From contig OY756972.1 in NCBI GenBank assembly GCA_963580455.1, positions 1,751,001 to 1,815,000 of the forward strand: 64,000 bases of DNA. The letters run 5' to 3'. The notes beneath the pieces are model-generated. The model was not told the DNA's origin. It saw only the letters and a program-made list of their open reading frames with translations, and searched no databases. The stretch's first letter is position 1. Each line of letters opens with the position of its first letter. Both the position numbers and the translations under genes were made by a program. Below are positions 22,510 to 36,659 of the stretch, in pieces. Source of the DNA: Euonymus europaeus (lineage: Eukaryota; Streptophyta; Magnoliopsida; Celastrales; Celastraceae).

Positions 22510-25500
22510 AGAACTCGTGGCTAGTAGGTCTCGTTTCACCTAGTTAGCCGCGAAATGTGGTTTCTTTACGTAAACGGTTTTAGGAATATCCGCTGACTCC
22601 GAGTTCTGAATTCGGTGATTTTTAGCTTGATTTCACACTACTTTTCGAGCTCTACGATCCTGGAGTTTCGGATTTTGATTTCAGAACACGTGGCTAGTTG
22701 GTCTCGTTTCACCTAGTTAGCCGCGAAGTGTGGTTTCTTTACGTAAACAGTTTTATGAATATCCGTTGACTCCGAGTTCTGAATTCGATGATTTTTAGCT
22801 CGATTTCACACTACTTTTCGAGCTCTACGATCCTGGAGTTTCGGATTTTGATTTCAGAACTCGTGGCTAGTTGGTCTCGTTTTACCTAGTTAGCCGCGAA
22901 ATGTGGTTTCTTTACGTAAACGGTTTTATCAATATCCGTTGACTCCGAGTTCTGAATTCGGTGATTTTTAGCTTGATTTCACTCTACTTTTCGAGCTCTA
23001 CGATCCTGGCTTTTCGGATTTTGATTTCATAACTCGTGGCTAGTATGTCTCGTTTCACCTAGTTAGCCGCGAAATGTGGTTTCTTTAAGTAAACGGTTTT
23101 AAGAATATCCGTTGACTCCGAGTTCTGAATTCGTTGATTTTTAGCTTGATTTCACACTACTTTTCGAGCTCTACAATCCTGGAATTTCGGATTTTGATTT
23201 CAGAACTCGTGGCTAGTAGGTCTCGTTTCACCTAGTTTGCCGCGAAATGTGGTTTCTTTACGTAAACGGTTTTATGAATATCCGTTGACTCCGAGTTCTG
23301 AATTCGGTGATTTTTAGCTTGATTTCACACTACTTTTCGAGCTCTACGATCCTGGAATTTTGGATTTTGATTTCAGAACTCGTGGCTAGTAAGTCTCGTT
23401 TCACCTAGTTAGCCGCGAAATGTGGTTTCTTTACGTAAACGGTTTTATGAATTTCCGTTGACTCCGAGTTCTGAATTCGGTGATTTTTAGCTTGATTTCA
23501 CACTACTTTTCGAGCTCTACGATCCTGGAGTTTCGGATTTTGATTTCAGAACTCGTGGCTAGTTGGTCTCGTTTCACCTAGTTAGCCGCGAAATGTGGTT
23601 TCTTTACGTAAACGGTTTTATGAATATCCGTTGACTCCGAGTTCTGAATTCGGTGATTTTTAGCTTGATTTCACACTACTTTTCGAGCTCTACGATCCTG
23701 GAGTTTCGGATTTTGATTTCAGAACACGTGGCTAGTTGGTCTCGTTTCACCTAGTTAGCCGCGAAGTGTGGTTTCTTTACGTAAACAGTTTTATGAATAT
23801 CCGTTGACTCCGAGTTCTGAATTCGGTGATTTTTAGCTTGATTTCACACTACTTTTCGAGCTCTACGATCCTGGAGTTTCGGATTTTGATTTCAGAACTC
23901 GTGGCTAGTTAGTCTCGTTTCACCTAGTTAGCCGCGAAATGTGGTTTCTTTACGTAAACGGTTTTATGAATATCCGTTGACTCCGAGTTCTGAATTCGGT
24001 GATTTTTAGCTTGATTTCACTCTACTTTTCGAGCTCTACGATCCTGGATTTTCGGATTTTGATTTCATAACTCGTGGCTAGTAGGTCTCGTTTCACCTAG
24101 TTAGCCGCGAAATGTGGTTTCTTTAAGTAAACGGTTTTAAGAATATCCGTTGACTCCGAGTTCTGAATTCGGTGATTTTTAGCTTGATTTCACACTACTT
24201 TTCGAGCTCTACGATCCAGGAGTTTCGGATTTTGATTTCAGAACTCGTGGCTAGTTGGTCTCGTTTCACCTAGTTAGCCGCGAAATGTGGTTTCTTTACG
24301 TAAACGGTTTTATGAATATCCGTTGACTCCGAGTTCTGAATTCGGTGATTTTTAGCTTGATTTCACTCTACTTTTCGAGCTCTACGATCCTGGCTTTTCG
24401 GATTTTGATTTCATAACTCGTGGCTAGTAGGTCTCGTTTCACCTAGTTAGCCGCGAAATGTGGTTTCTTTACGTAAACGGTTTGAAGAATATCCGTTGAC
24501 TCCGAGTTCTGAATTCGGTGATTTTTAGCTTGATTTCACACTACTTTTCGAGCTCTACGATCCTGGAGTTTCAGATTTTGATTTCAGAACTCGTGGCTAG
24601 TTGGTCTCATTTCACCTAGTTAGTCGCGAAATGTGGTTTCTTTACGTAAACGGTTTTATGAATATCCGTTGACTCCGAGTTCTGAATTCGGTGATTTTTA
24701 GCTTGATTTCACACTACTTTTCGAGCTTTACAATCCTGGCATTTCGGATTTTGATTTCAGAACTCGTGGATAGTAGGTCTCGTTTCACCTAGTTAGCCGC
24801 GAAATGTGGTTTCTTTACGTAAACGGTTTTATGAATATCCATTAACTCTGAGTTCTGAATTCGGTGATTTTTAGCTTGATTTCACACTACTTTTCGAGCT
24901 CTACGATCCTGAAGTTTCGGATTTTGATTTCAGAACTCGTGGCTAGTAGGTCTCGTTTCACCTAGTTAGCCGCGAAATGTGGTTTCTTTACGTAAACGGT
25001 TTTAGGAATATCCGTTGACTCCAAGTTCTGAATTCGGTGATTTTTAGCTTGATTTCACACTACTTTTCGAGCTCTACGATCCTGGAGTTTCGGATTTTGA
25101 TTTCAGAACACGTGGCTAGTTGGTCTCGTTTCACCTAGTTAGCCGCGAAGTGTGGTTTCTTTACGTAAACAGTTTTATGAATATCCGTTGACTCCGAGTT
25201 CTGAATTCGATGATTTTTAGCTTGATTTCACACTACTTTTCGAGCTCTACGATCCTGGAGTTTCGGATTTTGATTTCAGAACTCGTGGCTAGTTGGTCTC
25301 GTTTCACCTAGTTAGCCGCGAAATGTGGTTTCTTTACGTAAACGGTTTTATCAATATCCGTTGACTCCGAGTTCTGAATTCGGTGATTTTTAGCTTGATT
25401 TCACTCTACTTTTCGAGCTCTACGATCCTGGCTTTTCGGATTTTGATTTCATAACTCGTGGCTAGTATGTCTCGTTTCACCTAGTTAGCCGCGAAATGTG

Positions 25501-26400
25501 GTTTCTTTAAGTAAACGGTTTTAAGAATATCCGTTGACTCCGAGTTCTGAATTCGGTGATTTTTAGCTTGATTTCACACTACTTTTCGAGCTCTACAATC
25601 CTGGAATTTCGGATTTTGATTTCAGAACTCGTGGATAGTAAGTCTCGTTTCACCTAGTTTGCCGCGAAATGTGGTTTCTTTACGTAAACGGTTTTATGAA
25701 TATCCGTTGACTCCGAGTTCTGAATTCGGTGATTTTTAGCTTGATTTCACACTACTTTTCGAGCTCTACGATCCTGGAATTTTGGATTTTGATTTCAGAA
25801 CTCGTGGCTAGTAGGTCTCGTTTCACCTAGTTAGCCGCGAAATGTGGTTTCTTTACGTAAACGGTTTTATGAATTTCCGTTGACTCCGAGTTCTGAATTT
25901 GGTGATTTTTAGCTTGATTTCACACTACTTTTCGAGATCTACGATCCTGGAGTTTCGGATTTTGATTTCAGAACTCGTGGCTAGTTGGTCTCGTTTCACC
26001 TAGTTAGCCGCGAAATGTGGTTTCTTTACGTAAACGGTTTTATGAATATCCGTTGACTCCGAGTTCTGAATTCGGTGATTTTTAGCTTGATTTCACACTA
26101 CTTTTCGAGCTCTACGATCCTGGAGTTTCGGATTTTGATTTCAGAACACGTGGCTAGTTGGTCTCGTTTCACCTAGTTAGCCGCGAAGTGTGGTTTCTTT
26201 ACGTAAACAGTTTTATGAATATCCGTTGACTCCGAGTTCTGAATTCGGTGATTTTTAGCTTGATTTCACACTACTTTTCGAGCTCTACGATCCTGGATTT
26301 TCGGATTTTGATTTCAGAACTCGTGGCTAGTTGGTCTCGTTTCACCTAGTTAGCCGCGAAATGTGGTTTCTTTACGTAAACGGTTTTATGAATATTCGTT
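22510..26400. repeat. 14-monomer (2,422-bp) tandem repeat
   Basis: About 22.51-24.0 kb recurs at about 24.93-26.4 kb. The aacacgtgg marker is at 22,687 and 25,109, and again at 23,725 and 26,147, each 2,422 bp = 14 x 173 apart. ttttaggaat, ttttatcaatatcc, tagtatgtctcg and gaatttccg are shared in order. Differences rise toward the right end (agttagtctcg against agttggtctcg), so that edge is uncertain. Confidence 0.8.
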
Positions 26401-26660
26401 GACTCCGAGTTCTGAATTCGGTGATTTTTAGCTTGATTTCACTCTACTTTTCGAGCTCTACGATCCTGGCTTTTCGGATTTTTATTTCATAACTTGTGGC
26501 TAGTAGGTCTCGTTTCACCTAGTTAGCCGCGAAATGTGGTTTCTTTAAGTAAATGGTTTTAAGAATATCCGTTGACTCCGAGTTCTGAATTCGGTGATTT
26601 TTAGCTTGATTTCACACTACTTTTCGAGCTCTACGATCCTGGAGTTTCGGATTTTGATTT

Positions 26661-27525
26661 CAGAACTCGTGGCTAGTTAGTCTCGTTTCACCTAGTTAGC
26701 CGCGAAATGTGGTTTCTTTACGTAAACGGTTTTATGAATATCCGTTGACTCCGAGTTCTGAATTCGGTGATTTTTAGCTTGATTTCACTCTACTTTTCGA
26801 GCTCTACGATCCTGGATTTTCGGATTTTGATTTCATAACTCGTGGCTAGTAGGTCTCGTTTCACCTAGTTAGCCGCGAAATGTGGTTTCTTTAAGTAAAC
26901 GGTTTTAAGAATATCCGTTGACTCCGAGTTCTGAATTCGGTGATTTTTAGCTTGATTTCACACTACTTTTCGAGCTCTACGATCCTGGAGTTTCAGATTT
27001 TGATTTCAGAACTCGTGGCTAGTTGGTCTCATTTCACCTAGTTAGTCGCGAAATGTGGTTTCTTTACGTAAACGGTTTTATGAATATCCGTTGACTCCGA
27101 GTTCTGAATTCGGTGATTTTTAGGTTGATTTCACACTACTTTTCGAGCTTTACAATCCTGGCATTTCGGATTTTGATTTCAGAACTCGTGGCTAGTAGGT
27201 CTCGTTTCACCTAGTTAGCCGCGAAATGTGGTTTCTTTACGTAAACGGTTTTATGAATATCCATTAACTCTGAGTTCTGAATTCGGTGATTTTTAGCTTG
27301 ATTTCACACTACTTTTCGAGCTCTACGATCCTGAAGTTTCGGATTTTGATTTCAGAACTCGTGGCTAGTAGGTCTCGTTTCACCTAGTTAGCCGCGAAAT
27401 GTGGTTTCTTTACGTAAACGGTTTTAAGAATATCCGTTGACTCCGAGTTCTGAATTCGGTGATTTTTAGCTTGATTTCACACTACTTTTCGAGCTCTACG
27501 ATCCTGGAGTTTCGGATTTTGATTT
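26661..27525. repeat. Pentameric higher-order unit A-B-C-D-E, copy 1
   Basis: Five monomers start at 26,661 (A), 26,834 (B), 27,007 (C), 27,180 (D) and 27,353 (E), 865 bp together. C has gttagtcgcg after ctcatttc. D has ccattaactctg. E has agtagg with ttttaagaat. A directly following second copy makes this the clearest higher-order repeat of block 2. Confidence 0.85.
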
Positions 27526-28390
27526 CAGAACTCGTGGCTAGTTGGTCTCTTTTCACCTAGTTAGCCGCGAAATGTGGTTTCTTTACGTAAACGGTTTTAT
27601 GAATATCCGTTGACTCCGAGTTCTGAATTCGGTGATTTTTAGCTTGATTTCACTCTACTTTTCGAGCTCTACGATCCTGGCTTTTCGGATTTTGATTTCA
27701 TAACTCGTGGCTAGTAGGTCTCGTTTCACCTAGTTAGCCGCGAAATGTGGTTTCTTTACGTAAACGGTTTGAAGAATATCCGTTGACTCCGAGTTCTGAA
27801 TTCGATGATTTTTAGCTTGATTTCACACTACTTTTCGAGCTCTACGATCCTGGAGTTTCAGATTTTGATTTCAGAACTCGTGGCTAGTTGGTCTCATTTC
27901 ACCTAGTTAGTCGCGAAATGTGGTTTCTTTATGTAAACGGTTTTATGAATATCCGTTGACTCCGAGTTCTCAATTCGGTGATATTTAGCTTGATTTCACA
28001 CTACATTTCGAGCTTTACAATCCTGGCATTTCGGATTTTGATTTCAGAACTCGTGGCTAGTAGGTCTCGTTTCACCTAGTTAGCCGCGAAATGTGGTTTC
28101 TTTACGTAAACGGTTTTATGAATATCCATTAACTCTGAGTTCTGAATTCGGTGATTTTTAGCTTGATTTCACACTACTTTTCGAGCTCTACGATCCTGGA
28201 GTTTCGGATTTTGATTTCAGAACTCGTGGCTAGTAGGTCTCGTTTCACCTAGTTAGCCGCGAAATGTGGTTTCTTTACGTAAACGGTTTTAAGAATATCC
28301 GTTGACTCCAAGTTCTGAATTCGGTGATTTTTAGCTTGATTTCACACTACTTTTCGAGCTCTACGATCCTGGAGTTTCGGATTTTGATTT
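27526..28390. repeat. Pentameric higher-order unit A-B-C-D-E, copy 2
   Basis: The same monomer order follows at 865 bp. The ccattaac marker is at 27,261 and 28,126. This copy differs by ctcttttc in A, tttgaagaat in B, ttatgtaaac in C and ctcaattcggtgatat in C. The array then continues with another A at 28,391. Confidence 0.83.
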
Positions 28391-29947
28391 CAGAACTCGT
28401 GGCTAGTTGGTCTCGTTTCACCTAGTTAGCCACGAAATGTGGTTTCTTTACGTAAACGGTTTTATGAATATCCGTTGACTCCGAGTTCTGAATTCGGTGA
28501 TTTTTAGCTTGATTTCACACTACTTTTCGAGCTCTACGATCCTGGAGTTTCGGATTTTGATTTCATAACTCGTGGCTAGTAGGTCTCGTTTCACCTAGTT
28601 AGCCGCGAAATGTGGTTTCTTTACGTAAACGGTTTGAAGAATATCCGTTGACTCCGAGTTCTGAATTCGGTGATTTTTAGCTTGATTTCACACTACTTTT
28701 CGAGCTCTACGATCCTGGAGTTTCGGATTTTGATTTCAGAACTCGTGGCTAGTTGGTCTCGTTTCACCTAGTTAGCCGCGAAATGTGGTTTCTTTACGTA
28801 AACGGTTTTATGAATATCCGTTGACTCCGAGTTCTGAATTCGGTGATTTTTAGCTTGATTTCACTCTACTTTTCGAGCTCTACGATCCTGGAGTTTCAGA
28901 TTTTGATTTCAGAACTCGTGGCTAGTTGGTCTCATTTCACCTAGTTAGTCGCGAAATGTGGTTTCTTTACGTAAACGGTTTTAAGAATATCCGTTGACTC
29001 CAAGTTCTGAATTCGGTGATTTTTAGCTTGATTTCACACTACTTTTCGAGCTCTACGATCCTGGAGTTTCGGATTTTGATTTCAGAACTCGTGGCTAGTA
29101 GGTCTCGTTTCACCTAGTTAGCCGCGAAATGTGGTTTCTTTACGTAAACGGTTTTAAGAATATCCGTTGACTCCAAGTTCTGAATTCGGTGATTTTTAGC
29201 TTGATTTCACACTACTTTTCGAGCTCTACGATCCTGGAGTTTCGGATTTTGATTTCAGAACTCGTGGCTAGTTGGTCTCTTTTCACCTAGTTAGCCGCGA
29301 AATGTGGTTTCTTTACGTAAACGGTTTTATGAATATTCGTTGACTCCGAGTTCTGAATTCGGTGATTTTTAGCTTGATTTCACTCTACTTTTCGAGCTCT
29401 ACGATCCTGGCTTTTCGGATTTTTATTTCATAACTCGTGGCTAGTAGGTCTCGTTTCACCTAGTTAGCCGCGAAATGTGGTTTCTTTAAGTAAACGGTTT
29501 TAAGAATATCCGTTGACTCCGAGTTCTGAATTCGGTGATTTTTAGCTTGATTTCACACTACTTTTCGAGCTCTACGATCCTGGAGTTTCGGATTTTGATT
29601 TCAGAACTCGTGGCTAGTTAGTCTCGTTTCACCTAGTTAGCCGCGAAATGTGGTTTCTTTACGTAAACGGTTTTATGAATATCCGTTGACTCCGAGTTCT
29701 GAATTCGGTGATTTTTAGCTTGATTTCACTCTACTTTTCGAGCTCTACGATCCTGGATTTTCGGATTTTGATTTCATAACTCGTGGCTAGTAGGTCTCGT
29801 TTCACCTAGTTAGCCGCGAAATGTGGTTTCTTTAAGTAAACGGTTTTAAGAATATCCGTTGACTCCGAGTTCTGAATTCGGTGATTTTTAGCTTGATTTC
29901 ACACTACTTTTCGAGCTCTACGATCCTGGAGTTTCAGATTTTGATTT

Positions 29948-30119
29948 CAGAACTCGTGGCTAGTTGGTCTCATTTCACCTAGTTAGTCGCGAAATGTGGT
30001 TTCTTTACGTAAACGGTTTTATGAATATCCTTGACTCCGAGTTCTGAATTCGGTGATTTTTAGCTTGATTTCACACTACTTTTCGAGCTTTACAATCCTG
30101 GCATTTCGGATTTTGATTT
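29948..30119 (+). repeat. 172-bp monomer, 1-bp deletion (atatccttgac)
   Basis: The g of atccgttgac is missing. The unit is otherwise a type C monomer with gttagtcgcg. I saw no other copy of this deletion. Confidence 0.9.
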
Positions 30120-30293
30120 CAGAACTCGTGGCTAGTAGGTCTCGTTTCACCTAGTTAGCCGCGAAATGTGGTTTCTTTACGTAAACGGTTTTATGAATAT
30201 CCATTAACTCTGAGTTCTGAATTCGGTGATTTTTAGCTTGATTTCACAACTACTTTTCGAGCTCTACGATCCTGAAGTTTCGGATTTTGATTT
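30120..30293 (+). repeat. 174-bp monomer, 1-bp insertion (tttcacaactac)
   Basis: One extra a appears in cacactac. The unit is a type D monomer with ccattaactctg and directly follows the 172-bp unit, so the phase is restored. Two private opposite indels in neighbouring monomers are worth checking as possible sequencing errors. Confidence 0.9.
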
Positions 30294-33200
30294 CAGAACT
30301 CGTGGCTAGTAGGTCTCGTTTCACCTAGTTAGCCGCGAAATGTGGTTTCTTTACGTAAACGGTTTTAAGAATATCCGTTGACTCCGAGTTCTGAATTCCG
30401 TGATTTTTAGCTTGATTTCACACTACTTTTCGAGCTCTACGATCCTGGAGTTTCGGATTTTGATTTCAGAACTCGTGGCTAGTTGGTCTCTTTTCACCTA
30501 GTTAGCCGCGAAATGTGGTTTCTTTACGTAAACGGTTTTATGAATATCCGTTGACTCCGAGTTCTGAATTCGGTGATTTTTAGCTTGATTTCACTCTACT
30601 TTTCGAGCTCTACGATCCTGGCTTTTCGGATTTTGATTTCATAACTCGTGGCTAGTAGGTCTCGTTTCACCTAGTTAGCCGCGAAATGTGGTTTCTTTAC
30701 GTAAACGGTTTGAAGAATATCCGTTGACTCCGAGTTCTGAATTCGGTGATTTTTAGCTTGATTTCACACTACTTTTCGAGCTCTACGATCCTGGAGTTTC
30801 AGATTTTGATTTCAGAACTCGTGGCTAGTTGGTCTCATTTCACCTAGTTAGTCGCGAAATGTGGTTTCTTTACGTAAACGGTTTTATGAATATCCGTTGA
30901 CTCCGAGTTCTGAATTCGGTGATTTTTAGCTTGATTTCACACTACATTTCGAGCTTTACAATCCTGGCATTTCGGATTTTGATTTCAGAACTCGTGGCTA
31001 GTAGGTCTCGTTTCACCTAGTTAGCCGCGAAATGTGGTTTCTTTACGTAAACGGTTTTATGAATATCCATTAACTCTGAGTTCTGAATTCGGTGATTTTT
31101 AGCTTGATTTCACACTACTTTTCGAGCTCTACGATCCTGGAGTTTCGGATTTTGATTTCAGAACTCGTGGCTAGTAGGTCTCGTTTCACCTAGTTAGCCG
31201 CGAAATGTGGTTTCTTTACGTAAACGGTTTTAAGAATATCCGTTGACTCCAATTTCTGAATTCGGTGATTTTTAGCTTGATTTCACACTACTTTTCGAGC
31301 TCTACGATCCTGGAGTTTCGGATTTTGATTTCAGAACTCGTGGCTAGTTGGTCTCGTTTCACCTAGTTAGCCACGAAATGTGGTTTCTTTACGTAAACGG
31401 TTTTATGAATATCCGTTGACTCCGAGTTCTGAATTCGGTGATTTTTAGCTTGATTTCACTCTACTTTTCGAGCTCTACGATCCTGGCTTTTCGGATTTTG
31501 ATTTCATAACTCGTGGCTAGTAGGTCTCGTTTCACCTAGTTAGCCGCGAAATGTGGTTTCTTTAAGTAAACGGTTTTAAGAATATCCGTTGACTCCGAGT
31601 TCTGAATTCGGTGATTTTTAGCTTGATTTCACACTACTTTTCGAGCTCTACGATCCTGGAGTTTCGGATTTTGATTTCAGAACTCGTGGCTAGTTGGTCT
31701 CGTTTCACCTAGTTAGCCGCGAAATGTGGTTTCTTTACGTAAACGGTTTTATGAATATCCGTTGACTCCGAGTTCTGAATTCGGTGATTTTTAGCTTGAT
31801 TTCACTCTACTTTTCGAGCTCTACGATCCTGGAGTTTCAGATTTTGATTTCAGAACTCGTGGCTAGTTGGTCTCATTTCACCTAGTTAGTCGCGAAATGT
31901 GGTTTCTTTACGTAAACGGTTTTATGAATATCCGTTGACTCCGAGTTCTGAATTCGGTGATTTTTAGCTTGATTTCACACTACTTTTCGAGCTTTACAAT
32001 CCTGGCATTTCGGATTTTGATTTCAGAACTCGTGGCTAGTAGGTCTCGTTTCACCTAGTTAGCCGCGAAATGTGGTTTCTTTACGTAAACGGTTTTATGA
32101 ATATCCATTAACTCTGAGTTCTGAATTCGGTGATTTTTAGCTTGATTTCACACTACTTTTCGAGCTCTACGATCCTGAAGTTTCGGATTTTGATTTCAGA
32201 ACTCGTGGCTAGTAGGTCTCGTTTCACCTAGTTAGCCGCGAAATGTGGTTTCTTTACGTAAACGGTTTTAAGAATATCCGTTGACTCCGAGTTCTGAATT
32301 CGGTGATTTTTAGCTTGATTTCACACTACTTTTCGAGCTCTACGATACTGGAGTTTCGGATTTTGATTTCAGAACTCGTGGCTAGTTGGTCTCTTTTCAC
32401 CTAGTTAGCCGCGAAATGTGGTTTCTTTACGTAAACGGTTTTATGAATATCCGTTGACTCCGAGTTCTGAATTCGGTGATTTTTAGCTTGATTTCACTCT
32501 ACTTTTCGAGCTCTACGATCCTGGCTTTTCGGATTTTGATTTCATAACTCGAGGCTAGTAGGTCTTGTTTCACCTAGTTAGCCGCGAAATGTGGTTTCTT
32601 TACGTAAACGGTTTTAAGAATATCCGTTGACTCCGAGTTCTGAATTCGGTGATTTTTAGCTTGATTTCACACTACTTTTCGAGCTCTACGATCCTGGAGT
32701 TTCGGATTTTGATTTCAGAACTCGTGGCTAGTTGGTCTCGTTTCACCTAGTTAGCGGCGAAATGTGGTTTCTTTACGTAAACGGTTTTATGAATATCCGT
32801 TGACTCCGAGTTCTGAATTCGGTGATTTTTAGCTTGATTTCACTCTACTTTTCGAGCTCTACGATCCTGGCTTTTCGGATTTTGATTTCATAACTCGTGG
32901 CTAGTAGGTGTCGTTTCATCTAGTTAGCCGCGAAATGTGGTTTCTTTACGTAAACGGTTTTAAGAATATCCGTTGACTCCGAGTTCTGAATTCGGTGATT
33001 TTTAGCATGATTTCACACTACTTTTCGAGCTCTACGATCCTGGAGTTTCGGATTTTGATTTCAGAACTCGTGGCTAGTTGGTCTCATTTCACCTAGTTAG
33101 TCGCGAAATGTGGTTTCTTTACGTAAACGGTTTTATGAATATCCGTTGACTCCGAGTTCTGAATTCGGTGATTTTTAGCTTGATTTCACACTACTTTTCG

Positions 33201-36200
33201 AGCTCTACGATCCTGGCGTTTCGGATTTTGATTTCAGAACTCGTGGCTAGTTGGTCTCGTTTCACCTAGTTAGCCGCGAAATGTGGTTTCTTTACGTAAA
33301 CAGTTTTATGAATATCCGTTGACTCCGAGTTCTGAATTCGGTGATTTTTAGCCTGATTTCACACTACTTTTCAAGCTCTAAAATCCTGGGTTTTCGGATT
33401 TCGATTTCAGAACTAGGGGCTAGTAGGTGTCGTTTCACCTAGTTAGCCGCGAAATGTGGTTTCTTTACGTAAACGGTTTTAAGAATATCCGTTGACTCCG
33501 AGTTCTGAATTCGGTGATTTTTAGCTTGATTTCACACTACTTTTCGAGCTCTACGATCCTGGAGTTTCGGATTTTGATTTCATAACTCGTGGCTAGTTGG
33601 TCTCTTTTCACCTAGTTAGCCGCGAAATGTGGTTTCTTTACGTAAACGGTTTTATGAATATCCGTTGACTCCGAGTTCTGAATTCGGTGATTTTTAGCTT
33701 GATTTCACTCTACTTTTCGAGCTCTACGATCCTGGCTTTTCGGATTTTGATTTCATAACTCGTGGCTAGTAGGTCTCGTTTCACCTAGTTAGCCGCGAAA
33801 TGTGGTTTCTTTACGTAAACGGTTTTAAGAATATCCGTTGACTCCGAGTTCTGAATTCGGTGATTTTTAGCTTGATTTCACACTACTTTTCGAGCTCTAC
33901 GATCCTGGAGTTTCGGATTTTGATTTCAGAACTCGTGGCTAGTTGGTCTCGTTTCACCTAGTTAGCCGCGAAATGTGGTTTCTTTACGTAAACGGTTTTA
34001 TGAATATCCGTTGACTCCGAGTTCTGAATTCGGTGATTTTTAGCTTGATTTCACTCTACTTTTCGAGCTCTACGATCCTGGCTTTTCGGATTTTGATTTC
34101 ATAACTCGTGGCTAGTAGGTCTCGTTTCACCTAGTTAGCCGCGAAATGTGGTTTCTTTACGTAAACGGTTTTAAGAATATCCGTTGACTCTGAGTTCTGA
34201 ATTCGGTGATTTTTAGCATGATTTCACACTACTTTTCGAGCTCTACGATCCTGAAGTTTCGGATTTTGATTTCAGAACTCGTGGCTAGTTGGTTTCATTT
34301 CACCTAGTTAGTCGCGAAATGTGGTTTCTTTACGTAAACGGTTTTATGAATATCCGTTGACTCCGAGTTCTGAATTCGGTGATTTTTAGCTTGATTTCAC
34401 ACTACTTTTCGAGCTCTACGATCCTGGCGTTTTGGATTTTGATTTCAGAACTCTTGGCTAGTTGGTCTCGTTTCACCTAGTTAGCCGCGAAATGTGGTTT
34501 CTTTACGTAAACAGTTTTATGAATATCCGTTGACTCCGAGTTCTGAATTCGGTGATTTTTAGCCTGATTTCACACTACTTTTCAAGCTCTAAAATCCTGG
34601 GTTTTCGGATTTCGATTTCAGAACTAGGGGCTAGTAGGTGTCGTTTCATCTAGTTAGCCGCGAAATGTGGTTTCTTTACGTAAACGGTTTTACGAATATC
34701 CGTTGACTCCGAGTTCTGAATTCGGTGATTTTTAGCTTGATTTCACTCTACTTTTCGAGCTCTACGATCCTGGCATTTCGGATTTTAATTTCATAACTCG
34801 TGGCTAGTAGGTCTCGTTTCACCTAGTTAGCCGCGAAATGTGGTTTCTTTACGTAAACGGTTTTATGAATATCCTTTGACCCCGAGTTCCCAATTCGGTG
34901 ATTTTTAGCTTGATTTCACACTACTTTTCGAGCTTTACAATCCTGGCATTTCGGATTTTGATTTCAGAACTCGTGGCTAGTAGGTCTCGTTTCACCTAGT
35001 TAGCCGCGAAATGTGGTTTCTTTACGTAAACGGTTTTATGAATATCCATTAACTCTGAGTTCTGAATTTGGTGATTTTTAGCTTGATTTCACACTACTTT
35101 TCGAGCTCTACGATCCTGGAGTTTCGGATTTTGATTTCAGAACTCATGGCTAGTTGGTCTCGTTTCACCTAGTTAGCCGCGAAATGTGGTTTCTTTACGT
35201 AAACAGTTTTATGAATATCCGTTGACTCCGAGTTCTGAATTCGGTGATTTTTAGCTTGATTTCACACTACTTTTCGAGCTCTACAATCCTGGAATTTCGG
35301 ATTTTGATTTCAGAACTCGTGGCTAGTAGATCTCGTTTCACCTAGTTAGCCGCGAAATGTGGTTTCTTTACGTAAACGGTTTTATGAATATCCGTTGACT
35401 CCGAGTTCTGAATTCGGTGATTTTTAGCTTGATTTCACACTACTTTTCGAGCTCTACAATCCAGGGTTTTTGGATTTTGATTTCAGAACTCGTGGCTAGT
35501 TGATCTCGTTTCACCTAGTTAGCCGCGAAGTGTGGTTTCTTTACGTAAACAGTTTTATGAATATCCGTTGACTCCGAGTTCTGAATTCGGTGATTTTTAG
35601 CTTGATTTCACACTACTTTTCGAGCTCTACGATCCTGGAGTTTCGGATTTTGATTTCAGAACTCGTGGCTAGTTGGTCTCGTTTCACCTAGTTAGCCGCG
35701 AAATGTGGTTTCTTTACGTAAACGGTTTTATGAATATCCGTTGACTCCGAGTTCTGAATTCGGTGATTTTTAGCTGGATTTCACTCTACTTTTCGAGCTC
35801 TACGATCCTGGATTTTCGGATTTTGATTTCATAACTCGTGGCTAGTAGGTCTCGTTTCACCTAGTTAGCCGCGAAATGTGGTTTCTTTACGTAAACGGTT
35901 TTAAGAATATCCGTTGACTCCGAGTTCTGAATTCGGTGATTTTTAGCTTGATTTCACACTACTTTTCGAGCTCTACGATCCTGGAGTTTCGGATTTTGAT
36001 TTCAGAACTCGTGGCTAGTTGGTCTCGTTTCACCTAGTTAGCCGCGAAATGTAGTTTCTTTACGTAAACAGTTTTATGAATATCCGTTGACTCCGAGTTC
36101 TGAATTCGGTGATTTTTAGCTTGATTTCACACTACTTTTCGAGCTCTACAATCCTGGAATTTCGGATTTTGATTTCAGAACTCGTGGCTAGTAGGTCTCG

Positions 36201-36659
36201 TTTCACCTAGTTAGCCGCGAAATGTGGTTTCTTTACGTAAACGGTTTTATGAATATCCGTTGACTCCGAGTTCTGAATTCGGTGATTTTTAGCTTGATTT
36301 CACACTACTTTTCGAGCTCTACGATCCTGGAGTTTTGGATTTTGATTTCAGAACTCGTGGCTAGTTGGTCTCGTTTCACCTAGTTAGCCGCGAAATGTGG
36401 TTTCTTTACGTAAACGGTTTTATGAATATCCGTTGACTCCGAGTTCTGAATTCGGTGATTTTTAGCTTGATTTCACTCTACTTTTCGAGCTCTACGATCC
36501 TGGCTTTTCGGATTTTGATTTCATAACTCGTGGCTAGTAGGTCTCGTTTCACCTAGTTAGCCGCGAAATGTGGTTTCTTTACGTAAACGGTTTTAAGAAT
36601 ATCCGTTGACTCCGAGTTCTGAATTCGGTGATTTTTAGCTTGATTTCACACTACTTTTC

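Larger units (their letters stand above)
26345..31450. repeat. 17-monomer (2,941-bp) offset repeat
   Basis: About 2.16 kb at 26,345-28,510 matches 29,286-31,450. Markers are gaatattcg (attcg at 26,394 and 29,335), tttttatttcataac, gttagtctcg, the ctcttttcacc unit (27,547 and 30,488), ctacatttcgag and gttagccacg. The offset is exactly 17 x 173. A 1-bp deletion at about 30,026 and a 1-bp insertion at about 30,249 in the right copy cancel. Confidence 0.83.
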
